Source of the DNA: Anaeromyxobacter oryzae
Lineage (GTDB): Bacteria > Myxococcota > Myxococcia > Myxococcales > Anaeromyxobacteraceae
Direction of reading: 5' to 3'
Assembly: GCF_023169945.1 (NCBI RefSeq)
Contig: NZ_AP025591.1
Location: 2,068,501 to 2,132,500 of the forward strand
DNA length: 64,000 nt
The notes beneath the pieces are model-generated. The model was not told the origin of the DNA and ran no database searches. It saw only the letters and a program-made list of their open reading frames with translations. Both the position numbers and the translations under genes were made by a program. This document shows positions 18,657 through 28,300 of this stretch, in pieces (the first letter of the stretch is position 1; each line of letters opens with the position of its first letter).

Positions 18657-21097
18657 GAGTGGCGCCTCCCCTCGACCTCGTTCTCGAGCTCGGCGAGCAA
18701 GTTACGAGCGTCCGCGACACCGTCGAGGACCCGCTTGCGCTTCTGAGCATCCGACCGTCGGGCGCGGGCGAGCGTCTCGCTCGTCAACGCCTCGAAGGCG
18801 GCCTGCACAGGGTCATGATGCTCTTTCAGGAACCCTCTATTGAGCTCCGCGAGCAGCACCTTGTAGCGCTCGGTGAGAAGCTCCTTCGCCTTTTCCGCGC
18901 CTTTGGCCACCGCCTTCGCGCCGCCTTCCTGGAAGGCTTCGAGGATGCGGTCCTTCGCCCCCGCGTGCCGGTTCGCCTCCTTTTCGACCGCCTCCTTGCA
19001 CGCGCGGTCGATCGGCCGAAGCACGGTGTCGTACAGCTGCTTCTGCACCGCTTCGCGGAGTTCCTCGAGACGCTCGCGTGTCCATGCGACGGCAGTCTGC
19101 GACTGCTGAACGAGAAGGCGCTTCTGCGCGTCGATCTGGGCGTCGGAAACGATTTTCGAGTCGTACTTCCTCGCCTCGTCGCAGAGCTTCTCGACGAGGA
19201 CGAGGGATCGATTCGCCACGTCGCGGAGGGTCGCGCGGAGCGCTTCGACGATCTGCGGCTCCCAGTCCGTCGCGATGGTGTCTACGAGCGCGGACGTCAA
19301 ACTGTCCGGGTAATCGATGCCCTTTCGTTCCCAAACACCGCTGCGCAGGAGGGCTGCGTTGAGGCTCTGATAATGAAGCGTCTTGCCGTAGCCGCGAAGA
19401 CGGCTGAGCCGCGTCAGAGCGACTTTTTCGGCGTTTGCACAGAGAAGCTCGATGCGCCTCGGAACTTCCCCCCGAAGCATCGCGAGAGCCTCTCCTTGAA
19501 ACGCTGCCATCTGGGGACGGAGCTGATGGAGGCTCTTTTCGAGATCGGCTCGAAAGGAGTCCCAGGCAGCTTGGGCCTGTCCACCTCCTTCCGCATAAAG
19601 TTGCTCCACCGCGGCGAGATGGTCGTCGACGAGGCGCCGAAGCGCCGTGTGCGCGAGCGTGACCGCCGCGGTTCGCGTCGCGGCGACCTCCGCCGCCAGT
19701 CGCTCCAGATGACGCCGGAACGCGGGAATGCCGGTCGCCTCGGCGGTTCGCAGGAAGCCCGGGACCGCCACGGCGCTTCGGTACGTCAGTGCGGCGAAGT
19801 CCGGAGCGGCGACGCACTCGACGATCATCTCGTTGCAGAGCTGCTTCACCACCGCCTCTCGCCGATTGCGCTGATCGGCCGGGAGGTCGTTCAGGCTCGG
19901 GGAAGAGGAGAGCGCGATGGCGATTTGCTCGCGCACCTTCGCGGCCATCTCGGAGGCACGCTTCCCGAAAATCTCGTCCGGCGACGGCGGTTCATCGTCT
20001 CCCGCCTCCTCGACGGCGGCGCTGTACTGCTCGCGCGCGACGTCGTCGAGGTGCGTGACAGCGATGAGAACGTAAATGGGCGCTCTGCCATCACGTCCGC
20101 CGAACAGGTATCGGCGGATCGCGCCCGTCCGCTCCAACAGCCGCGCGAGCTCCTCCGTCATCCCCGCGTTGCGCATGACGAGCACGAGCGACCCGCCGTC
20201 CTGCGTGACGAACCTCTGCGCTTCGAGGGCGGCGGGATCCCCCACGACGCCGATCCCTGGCAAGTCGACCAGATCCAGCTCGCGCAAGAGCTCCGAGTCG
20301 AGGCCGACATCGAACGCGGCGACGAGGGGAGAGAGCCATCCCGCAGCCCGCAGACGCAGCTCGCGGTCGAACGCCTTAGGCGTGCCGAGGGCAGACTGAC
20401 GGAGAACCTCCTCCGTGCCGAGTTTCGCCTTCAGCTGCGCGATCCTTGGCTGGTAGCGCTCTAGCTGGGAGGCATCGCACCGGAGCTTGAAGCCGAGGAC
20501 GGCCCGCAGCCCCTCCAGCGCGAGCTCATCAGTCAGGTCGCGCGATTCGGGAGCCCCCGCAGCGCTGTCGGCGAGGAGGCGCTTCGCCTGCGAAAGCATG
20601 TACGACATCTTTCGCGTTGCCTCGGCGCGTGCCTCGGTCGCGCCTTGGTCGTCGCCCGTGATCTCGGCAGGGTCGGGCGGCACGGCGTCCGGCTGCACGT
20701 CGTCCGGCGGAGCCGTCTTCTCCGAGTAGCTCTTTCCCCGACGGAGGAGGTGGGTTTCGATCGCGAACGCCAGCTGCTGCAGCTGCTTCTTCGCGTGGTA
20801 ACGGACCGAGAGGGTCGGGTCGGTCGCGAACCGAACGCGGGTCGCGCTCGCCGTCAGCGGCCCGACACCTCCGGCCGGCAACGCGCTGCGACCGAGCAAC
20901 GCGTTGATGAGGGAGCTCTTTCCCACCTGCGACTCACCGACGAATCCGACGGAGAGTCGGGAGCGCTGGCCGAGCGCACTCTCGAGAACGGCGACGGCCT
21001 GATCACCAGCCGTGAGGTCTTGGCCGTTGGTCTCCAGGAACGAGCGAATCTTGTCGCGGTACACCGCGATGAGGTGGGCTTCCGTCGCGTCCGGCAC
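18653..21097 (-). CDS. Dynamin-like large GTPase
   Basis: An 814-aa protein with a G domain containing G1 GESQVGKSSLIN (about 51-62), G3 DLPGIG (about 276) and a G4-like THLD (about 347). A long helical C-terminal part (about 430-814) rich in Lys, Glu and Ala is consistent with a dynamin-type stalk and coiled coil; no obvious transmembrane segment is seen. Bacterial dynamin-like proteins remodel membranes, and some are reported in phage defence. Here the gene heads a set coupled to two helicases and a PLD protein, which is unusual. The start is GTG at 21097 after GGGGGA. A 245-base gap separates it from the gene upstream, so it may have its own promoter. Confidence 0.85.
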   Translation of the reverse strand: MPDATEAHLIAVYRDKIRSFLETNGQDLTAGDQAVAVLESALGQRSRLSVGFVGESQVGKSSLINALLGRSALPAGGVGPLTASATRVRFATDPTLSVRYHAKKQLQQLAFAIETHLLRRGKSYSEKTAPPDDVQPDAVPPDPAEITGDDQGATEARAEATRKMSYMLSQAKRLLADSAAGAPESRDLTDELALEGLRAVLGFKLRCDASQLERYQPRIAQLKAKLGTEEVLRQSALGTPKAFDRELRLRAAGWLSPLVAAFDVGLDSELLRELDLVDLPGIGVVGDPAALEAQRFVTQDGGSLVLVMRNAGMTEELARLLERTGAIRRYLFGGRDGRAPIYVLIAVTHLDDVAREQYSAAVEEAGDDEPPSPDEIFGKRASEMAAKVREQIAIALSSSPSLNDLPADQRNRREAVVKQLCNEMIVECVAAPDFAALTYRSAVAVPGFLRTAEATGIPAFRRHLERLAAEVAATRTAAVTLAHTALRRLVDDHLAAVEQLYAEGGGQAQAAWDSFRADLEKSLHQLRPQMAAFQGEALAMLRGEVPRRIELLCANAEKVALTRLSRLRGYGKTLHYQSLNAALLRSGVWERKGIDYPDSLTSALVDTIATDWEPQIVEALRATLRDVANRSLVLVEKLCDEARKYDSKIVSDAQIDAQKRLLVQQSQTAVAWTRERLEELREAVQKQLYDTVLRPIDRACKEAVEKEANRHAGAKDRILEAFQEGGAKAVAKGAEKAKELLTERYKVLLAELNRGFLKEHHDPVQAAFEALTSETLARARRSDAQKRKRVLDGVADARNLLAELENEVEGRRHS

Positions 21098-21342
21098 TCG
21101 TCATCCCCCCGGTGTGATCGCGCCCAGGCATGCGCTGGGTTGCGATCGACTCGAACTTCAAGACTAGGTCCAGCACGGACACGTTCGTTGACCGAAGGCA
21201 AGGTACCGAAAACATCCGCCTGGGAGAGCGTCAGTTCAGGACTGCTCCGACCGGCCGTACCATGACCCGGGGGCGCGCCTGCGATCGATCGTCAGTTGCC
21301 CAGCGGACACCACGTCCGCCGCCTCGGCCAGCGAAGTCTGGG

Positions 21343-22797
21343 TCAGCGGACCGAGAGCTGCTTGAGCCTTTCGTTCGCCACCTTGACCTCCGCCGGGTCG
21401 AGCTCATTCGACTTCTTCGAGTACGCGTGAAGCACGACGACGGTGTGAATGCGGGGTAGCCGCGCGACGAAGAGCCGGTTCCAGTGATCCTTCACGTTGA
21501 CCCGGTACTCGTAGACTCCGCCGCCGAGGTTCGAGAGCTTTCCCATCGGATTCGCCCAGCTCTCCGGGTCCGCGAGCCACCGCATCGCATCCGCGACCTC
21601 CGCGCGCTCCTCGGCAGGGATTCCGTCGTCGATGCAGTCTCGCGTGCCCTGCGCGCCGAGGCGGAACGTCGCCACCGTCCAGGCACCGTCGACGGCCGCG
21701 TCCGCGTGCTCCTCCCTGGCGCGCTGCCGAAGCGTGGTGAGTGCGGCGTTCGCCTCGCGAAGGTGGTACCGGAGCGATTCGAGCTCGCCCTCCGCTGATG
21801 CCGCTCGCTCCACCGCCTCGGCTCGGTGCGCCCGTTCCGCCTCGAGGTCCCGCTCGAGTGTCGCGCAGTACTGCTCGTACAGGCTCGAGTCCGCCGAGGC
21901 GGCACGGAGCGCCTCGAACGCCTTGCGATCCGCGAGGCGCTGGATCAATGCGGAGTCGACCCAGTCCGGTACGTCGCCGTGCAGCGACGCCCAGGCGAGG
22001 TCGTCGAACAGGGCGTCCATGACTCCCAGGTCGAGCGCGCCGGAGTCCGGGACCCAGAGCCGGTGCTGGAACGGGTTTTCGCCGCGATCGAGCTTCAACC
22101 CCGGCCAATAGAGGCGCACCGCGCCTCCGAACACGCCCCAACGGCGCGCCAGCGCCTCGTCCTGCAGCGCAGACGCCAGATCGTCCCGAAACGCGAAAGC
22201 CGCCCGCTTCCCGAGCACCACCACCTGAGCGAGACCGAGGAGCCGTTTCTGGAGGTCGTCCGCGCTCACGAGCGGTCGCTCGGAGAACGTGTCGACGCTG
22301 ACGACGACGACCGGGAGGCTCCGCCGCTGGTTGCGCAGCATCTCGAGCAGCGCGGCGACGTCGCCGCGCTCGAGCGCGGCAACCGGCGACGCGGAGAGCG
22401 GCATGTGTGCCGTCCCCTCGAACTCGTTCAGGAGCAGCGCGACGACCCCGGGAGGCCAACTCCGCTGACGGCGCTGCACGACGGCTCGTGCCGCCGACGA
22501 CAGAGACACGTACACTCTCGTCGCCGCTCGTGAGGAGCGTATCCCGAGTTCCGTGATCCAGTCTGTCGCACCGACTCGGCGCTGATATCGCAGCGCCATG
22601 ATCTCGTCGGAGCCGTCCTGGCCCGTCGCCGTGGACACCCTGGACCCGCCGACGAACAGTACCTGCGGCGCATCGTCCGGGACGGGCGCTTCCTCGACCT
22701 CCGAAACCCACCGTCGAAAGACGTCGATCACGCGGGCCGGATCCGCTGGATCCCGGCCGGCAAGGAGGTCGAACCTGGTTCGGTAGTGAGTCAGCAT
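21343..22797 (-). CDS. Unknown N-terminal domain, coiled coil and RelE/Gp49-like C-terminus
   Basis: A 484-aa protein. Residues 1-300 form an alpha/beta region I do not recognise. A coiled coil (about 300-365, heptad-like Glu/Arg/Ala) follows. The last ~115 residues look like a RelE/HigB/phage Gp49-type domain: YEYRVNVKDHWNRLF, then VVVLHAYSKKSNELDPAEV and KVANERLKQL. Family members are usually stand-alone mRNA interferase toxins of about 100 aa. No separate antitoxin gene is adjacent. The ATG lies 19 bases after the drmC stop, with GAGGA in the gap, so it is probably in the DISARM transcript. It may be an effector or regulator added to DISARM, or belong to the following GTPase set. Confidence 0.6.
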   Translation of the reverse strand: MLTHYRTRFDLLAGRDPADPARVIDVFRRWVSEVEEAPVPDDAPQVLFVGGSRVSTATGQDGSDEIMALRYQRRVGATDWITELGIRSSRAATRVYVSLSSAARAVVQRRQRSWPPGVVALLLNEFEGTAHMPLSASPVAALERGDVAALLEMLRNQRRSLPVVVVSVDTFSERPLVSADDLQKRLLGLAQVVVLGKRAAFAFRDDLASALQDEALARRWGVFGGAVRLYWPGLKLDRGENPFQHRLWVPDSGALDLGVMDALFDDLAWASLHGDVPDWVDSALIQRLADRKAFEALRAASADSSLYEQYCATLERDLEAERAHRAEAVERAASAEGELESLRYHLREANAALTTLRQRAREEHADAAVDGAWTVATFRLGAQGTRDCIDDGIPAEERAEVADAMRWLADPESWANPMGKLSNLGGGVYEYRVNVKDHWNRLFVARLPRIHTVVVLHAYSKKSNELDPAEVKVANERLKQLSVR

Positions 22798-22816
22798 CGC
22801 GTTCCTCGATCGCGCG

Positions 22817-23596
22817 CTACGTCGCCGGAAGCGGCTTCAGCAGCTTTTGCTCGATGAGAACCTGGAACTGCGTCGCGACGCTCGCGGCGAGCGCACGGTC
22901 GCGCACCAGGACGCCCAGCTCGACGTTGGAATCGAGTGCCGCCTCGGTCAGGTTCGCAGACGTGATGAACACCGCCTCCTCGTCGACGACCACCGCCTTC
23001 GCATGCAGCACGCCGGCGGGCCCGTCGAGCTCGAGTGAACGAGGATCGTAGTAGACGGACGGACGCGCCTTTCCGGGCCACTCGTATTTCCAGAACCGGT
23101 CCGCGAACCGGCGCACCAGCTCGTCCGCCGGTGCTTGATCGCCCCTCTTCCGCTGGATGTTCAGGAGCAGCGTGACCCGCAAGTCCGGCACCGCATCCAT
23201 TCGCGTCGCGAGCACCTCGAACGCCCGCGGACCATCGAAGAACGCGTACGTCGAAGCGAGAACGCGCCGTTCGCCGCTGCCGAGGAGCTCCTCGTACACA
23301 CGTCGCGTGCTCCGCGCGTGAACGCCGTTCACCGCGGGCCCAGACCAGACGAGATCCGTCCGCGGAGCGCGGGCCTCGACCTTCGCCATGAGTTTGAGCA
23401 TCTCCGCGATCGCGACCGCGGAAACACCCTGTCGATCCAGCGCGACCAATGCATCGCGGATCGCGTCGAGTCCCTGCCCCGTGCTCAACACGGACCGCAG
23501 GAGCGGAGGCGAGTACGGCGGCTCGATGACTCCCGTGCGCAGCGCTCCCGCGAGTCGCGAGCGAAGGTGAGGCGGCAGGTCGAGGAGCGTGTCCAT
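22817..23596 (-). CDS. drmC: DISARM protein DrmC, PLD nuclease-like
   Basis: A 259-aa phospholipase D superfamily protein, the last core gene of DISARM. The C-terminal HKD motif is LHAKAVVVDEEAVFITSANL near residue 199, with the later Glu in NVELGVLV; the N-terminal half is degenerate. Its start overlaps the drmB stop (TGATG). In characterised DISARM systems DrmC is reported as dispensable for at least some activity, and its substrate is not settled. Called from motif, length and gene order. Confidence 0.9.
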   Translation of the reverse strand: MDTLLDLPPHLRSRLAGALRTGVIEPPYSPPLLRSVLSTGQGLDAIRDALVALDRQGVSAVAIAEMLKLMAKVEARAPRTDLVWSGPAVNGVHARSTRRVYEELLGSGERRVLASTYAFFDGPRAFEVLATRMDAVPDLRVTLLLNIQRKRGDQAPADELVRRFADRFWKYEWPGKARPSVYYDPRSLELDGPAGVLHAKAVVVDEEAVFITSANLTEAALDSNVELGVLVRDRALAASVATQFQVLIEQKLLKPLPAT

Positions 23597-25386
23597 CAGC
23601 GCCTCGTGAAGAAAGCCGCGCCGCTCTCGCCGAGCACCGGTACGACGAGCGCCCGGTCGAGATAGTCGTTCCGCATCTCGCACGAGGGCTCCGCGATGAG
23701 CGCGCAGCCGTGGCACGCGGCGCCGAGAAGCCAGCGGCCCTCCATGCTCTCCCCTGGCGAGTGATGTGCGCAGATCGGGTCGTGCGAGCAGAGCCGGCCG
23801 TTGCGCAAGGCGTGCGCGAGGTGCTCCTCGATCGCGCGCGCCTGCTGGACGAGCCCTCCGAGCGTCCCCTCCGCGTCGGGACTCCCCGTGTAGAGGAGAA
23901 CGCCGAACCGGCCGCCCGGAACGTCCACGTAGATGCGCTCGCGGATCGAGCTCGCCGGATACCCGCAGCGGAGCGCGAGCGACTGGATCAGCAGGTGGGA
24001 GAGCGTGTGCAGCAACACGTAAGGCCCGCCGGGGAACGAGCGCGTCTTCCCCTTCTGGGTGGCCGCCCAGCGTGCGTGGCCTGCCATCAGGGACTCCACG
24101 CGATGCTTCACCTCGTCGCGCGCGAGCCATGCGTGGACGGCATCGGCTCGGAGCTGGACGAACAACCCCTCTCCCCGGTTCTCGACGGCCGGGAACCACC
24201 GGGGCTCGAGGGCGAGCTTCGCGGCCTTCACGTCGCTGTCGTACTCACCGTCGATGTCCCGGGTGAGCGCCTCGAACCTCGTGAAGCCGGTGAGCGCGAC
24301 GACTTCGCGGAGACGGTGCAGCTGAACGACGGAGGCGATCGGCTCGGAGATCTTCCGGGATCGCCAGGCCTGCTCGGGAAGCCTCCTCGCGAAGAAGTCG
24401 GGGTCCGGGGGGACGTCCTCACCGTACCCCTCGGGAGCGGCGACGATGGCGTCCAGCTCCACCTGCTTCACGGGCTTCTCCTCCGGCTTCCCGTGCTTCA
24501 CCCTGTGGATCGCGGCGAGCACGTCCTCGTCCGAATGGCCGTGGAGGCGATCCGCGACCTTCGGCTTCTTCTTGAACACCTTCAGCTCATCGCCGTTCTC
24601 GACGTTCTGCAGGTCGTCCCAGACATCGCGCACAGCGGTATCTATTGCGCTCGCGCGGTCGGGCAGCGACAGCACGCTCACCACGAGGGGGAAGTAGGCG
24701 TTCGACGCGGTGCGGATGAGGAGCCGAGCGACCTCGTTGCACGGCTCGGTGACGTTCCGCCCGAGCCACGGCATGCGCCCGGTACAATTCCCGAGCGGGC
24801 GCAGCTCGATCTGCGACGCCTCGTGCATGCCGCGGCTCTTCTTGCACTCGCACCGGACGGTGAGGTCGATGAGGTCCCCGCCGGTCCCGCTCTCGTGGAG
24901 GGTGAGCGGCTTGTAGCAGGAGCTGCCGGGCCCATGGACGAACTCGCGCCAGTCGATGTCGTCGACGTGGCCGTGACGGCACGCCCGCACGAACCGTGTC
25001 GCGACGACCGTGTACCCCTCGAACTTATTGTTCCCATCGAGCTCCGCGCGGCGAACAAGCCGGCGCGAGCGCGCGTGATCGTCGTCGCTCCGGTGCTGGA
25101 CGAGGAACCACTCCGGAAACCTCCAGACGGAGATGCCCTTCAGCGGCTCCTGCGGGTCGTTCGTGTCGGGAGGGGGCGCGTAGAGCCGCGGCGCCTTCAC
25201 TTGCGTCATGAGCTCGAGCTTGCGCGACAGACGCGGCTCGAGGACCTGCGTCAGGCTCCCCTCGTTGGGCCAACTGTCGAGGCCGCCGACGATGGCCGAG
25301 CTCGTCGGGAGGTCGATGAGCGCGCCCGGTCCGTACGTAGTGATGACTTGGCTTTGCCTCACCTGGCCGTGGGCCTTCTTGCTCAT
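23596..25386 (-). CDS. drmB: DISARM protein DrmB (DUF1998)
   Basis: A 596-aa DUF1998 protein that partners the DrmA helicase. It starts MSKKAHGQVRQSQVITTYGP, typical of DrmB. Two Cys groups occur: one in the middle (RACRHGHVDD, then VRCECKKSRG) and one near the end (CSHDPICAHH, ACHGCALIAEPSC), likely to bind zinc. The DUF1998 core is near 450-590, with LLHTLSHLLIQSLALRCGY. The start at 25386 overlaps the drmA stop by four bases (ATGA); a longer in-frame extension upstream is antisense-like shadow coding inside drmA and was rejected. Confidence 0.93.
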   Translation of the reverse strand: MSKKAHGQVRQSQVITTYGPGALIDLPTSSAIVGGLDSWPNEGSLTQVLEPRLSRKLELMTQVKAPRLYAPPPDTNDPQEPLKGISVWRFPEWFLVQHRSDDDHARSRRLVRRAELDGNNKFEGYTVVATRFVRACRHGHVDDIDWREFVHGPGSSCYKPLTLHESGTGGDLIDLTVRCECKKSRGMHEASQIELRPLGNCTGRMPWLGRNVTEPCNEVARLLIRTASNAYFPLVVSVLSLPDRASAIDTAVRDVWDDLQNVENGDELKVFKKKPKVADRLHGHSDEDVLAAIHRVKHGKPEEKPVKQVELDAIVAAPEGYGEDVPPDPDFFARRLPEQAWRSRKISEPIASVVQLHRLREVVALTGFTRFEALTRDIDGEYDSDVKAAKLALEPRWFPAVENRGEGLFVQLRADAVHAWLARDEVKHRVESLMAGHARWAATQKGKTRSFPGGPYVLLHTLSHLLIQSLALRCGYPASSIRERIYVDVPGGRFGVLLYTGSPDAEGTLGGLVQQARAIEEHLAHALRNGRLCSHDPICAHHSPGESMEGRWLLGAACHGCALIAEPSCEMRNDYLDRALVVPVLGESGAAFFTRR

Positions 25387-28300
25387 CGCCGCCCTCCGGA
25401 CGGAGCTTCGGACAGATCGTGCAGGAAGAAGTTCACCGACGGCTCCACGTCTCGCAGCGAACGGTTCGTGCGGAACTTGCGGTGAGCTTCGGATTCGAAC
25501 GCGGTCTCGAGCATGTCCCTGAGCAGCGGCTTCGGCCCCTTCAGCCCTTCGTACCGCTGGTACTGCATGTCGAGGCCGGCGGTGCGATAGGCCTCGTATA
25601 CGGTCGTCCACGCGTCGAGCAGCTCGACCACCCGGCCCTGCACCGAGCGGAGCCGCTCCTCCAGCTCCGCGGCCTCGAACCCCTGCTGTCTCACGCGATC
25701 GCTGAACACGTCCACCAGCCGTTTCGCGAGTGCCGCCCGCGCCTCGCCGATCTTCTCCGCGCCCAACGGCACCGTCAGCCGGGGATCGACATGGCGTGCC
25801 AGCGCGACGAGCGCGCCGGCGAAGCCGCGGTCGAGCGCGCGCGCCGAGAACGGCGTCACGCTGCCACCTTCGACGGACCGGTAGAAGGTCTCGTGGTAAT
25901 GGCGGAATCGTTCGTAGTGCGAACGGTCGCGCGGCTTGTGGATGTTGAGCAACGTGACGACGAGGCCCGGGCGCTCGTCGTCGCGCCCGACACGGCTCGT
26001 CGCCTGGATGTACTCCGCGTGGCTCTTCGGCTGGCCATTGACGACCATCAGCCCGAGCCTCGGCACGTCGAGGCCGACGGAGATCATGTTCGTGGCGATC
26101 GCGCAGTCGACGCGTTCTCTGTCGTGAGCGGAGAGCTCGAGTCGCCGCCGCGCGTCCGCGACCTGGTTCGTGGACATGCGGGACGTGAGCTCCACGACGC
26201 CCTGGAACGTCTTCCGGTCGTGGAACAGGCCGCGCTGCTCTCCGAAGCGCTTCCGCTGCCCGTATTCCTTGAGGGTGTTCTGGACCTCCTCCTCCAGGAC
26301 CCGCCTGCCGCCCCCCAGCTCCCGGAGCGAGTTGAAGTACCCGAGCACCGTCATGTAGGGGTCGGCCGGGTTCTTCTCGTTCTGGTGACCTCCTGCGTCG
26401 CGGTATGCGCGCTCGGCGGCGCCCATCAGCGCGAGCACCACCTTGCGCATCAACGCCTTCGGATTGCGCCCCTGGGAGGCGATCCCGACATACCGACGCG
26501 CCGGCCGCTCCGACGGCGGTACCGTGTGCGCGAAGAACGAGTCGCGGCGGGATCGTCCGGGCGGAGGGAAGACCTGGGTGACCGCTCGACCGAAGAGCGA
26601 TTGGATCTGGTCGTTCGCGCGACGGACCGTCGCGGTCGAGGCGACGATCTTCGGGCGAACGGGTCCGTTCGCGCCGGGACGCGTCGCGAGGGCTTCGATG
26701 GCAGTCTCGTAGAGCCCCGCCATCGTGCCGAGGGGACCAGCGATGAGGTGCAGCTCGTCCTGGATCACGAGGTCGGGTGGCGGCAGCGGTTTCTCGAGCC
26801 GCTTGCCCGTCCCTGGATCGGCGGCACCGTAGAACCCGTTCGCGTCGTGCCGCTCGGCCCCCCCGAGCAGCACGCCCGACGTGGCGACCCACGGCAGCGA
26901 CGCGAACTTGTCCACGGTCGCGATGAGGAAGGCGGGGAGGCGGCGGTAGATGGGTTCGTCCACCGCGACGATGGGCAGGGGACGGTCGCGCGTGAACTCG
27001 CACTCGAAGTTGGCGCACGCGACCCGCAGCTCGATCGGGAAATCGTCGTTCGGTAACAGGCTGAACGAGTCGGGCGTGAAAGCTGCGCCGCACCAGGGAC
27101 AGTTCTCGAGAGGGATGGGCGACGGCTTGAACCTCGGGTTTGCTTTGTACTGCTGCGTCTTCGCGCGCGCGGTGTCCTGGCGCTTGTCGCCCTTCTGGCC
27201 GAGGTGGTTCGGCGTGGCGGCCTTGCCGACCCAGAGACCGATCTCGAAGGGCCATTCGCCGTAGCGCTTCCTGTCCTGTTCCCGCTCCAGCTCGAGCGCG
27301 CAGACGAGCCCGGCCGCACGGGCGAGCTGGTCGAGCGTGAGCAGGCGGAGCGTGTAGCGCATGATGACGGTGGCGCCCGCACCCGTCAGCGCGCCCCTCT
27401 CGCGCAGGCGCCGCAGCACCATCGTGTAGGCCGCGAGGCCGAGGTACGCCTCGGTCTTGCCGCCGCCGGTCGGGAAGAACAGCAGATCGACGAGCTCGCG
27501 CTCGGCATCGTCGCGGTCGGAGATCCCGGGCAGGTTGAGAAGAATGAAGGCGAGCTGGAACGCTCGCCACCTCGGATCGTCCTGCTTCAGCCGCTTGCGC
27601 AAGGCGCGCGCCACCGCCCGGTTCGCGACGCGGAACGCGTCGAGCGCATCGCCGTCCGACGCGAGCACCGCGATCCCGCGCTCGATACGGGCGGCGGCGA
27701 TTCTGGCGTTGGCGAGAAGCGCCTCCGCCGTCTCCCGGCGCGCGCCGGAGTGCTCGCCGAGTCGCGCCTTCTCCTCGTCGATCCAGGCGCGATACGCCCC
27801 GACGATCGGCTGCAGCGCGGCACGAGCGGCCGCCCCGTCGGGGAGCGCTCCGAGCCGGGTCATCGACAGCTCGACGCCTTCGATTTGGGTAGTGACCGTC
27901 TTCTCCACCTCGGCGTCCGGGATCCAACGGGTCCGGACGACGCTGCAGCTCCCGCCCTGCTTCTCCCAGTCCGCGGAGACGCCGTGCCCCGTCGCGTACT
28001 CGGGGCCGTCGGCGTAATGCAGGTCGGCGACCTGCTCGTCCCAGTCACCGCCCGAAAGCGAGCCACGAAGGTCCGGACGCGGCACGAAGGCGCAACCGCA
28101 ACGCACCTCCAGCTCCGCCTGGAAGGCATACGCGAGGTCGGGGTTCTCCTCGTCCGGCTGCCTGCGGTTGATCAGGAATACCGAGATCGACCGGGTGCCC
28201 GCAGGCAGGCGGCCTACGACTTCGTCCCCCAGCACGGGATGCTCCACGAACTCGACTTCGAGGCCTCCGGAGTTCGGCACGGGCGTCGCCTTCCCGTGCT

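Noticed and set aside
25387..27927. Upstream extension of the drmB frame by more than 840 codons
   Set aside because: It overlaps drmA in another frame, with Arg-rich shadow composition; the start at 25386 overlapping the drmA stop is typical for DISARM operons.
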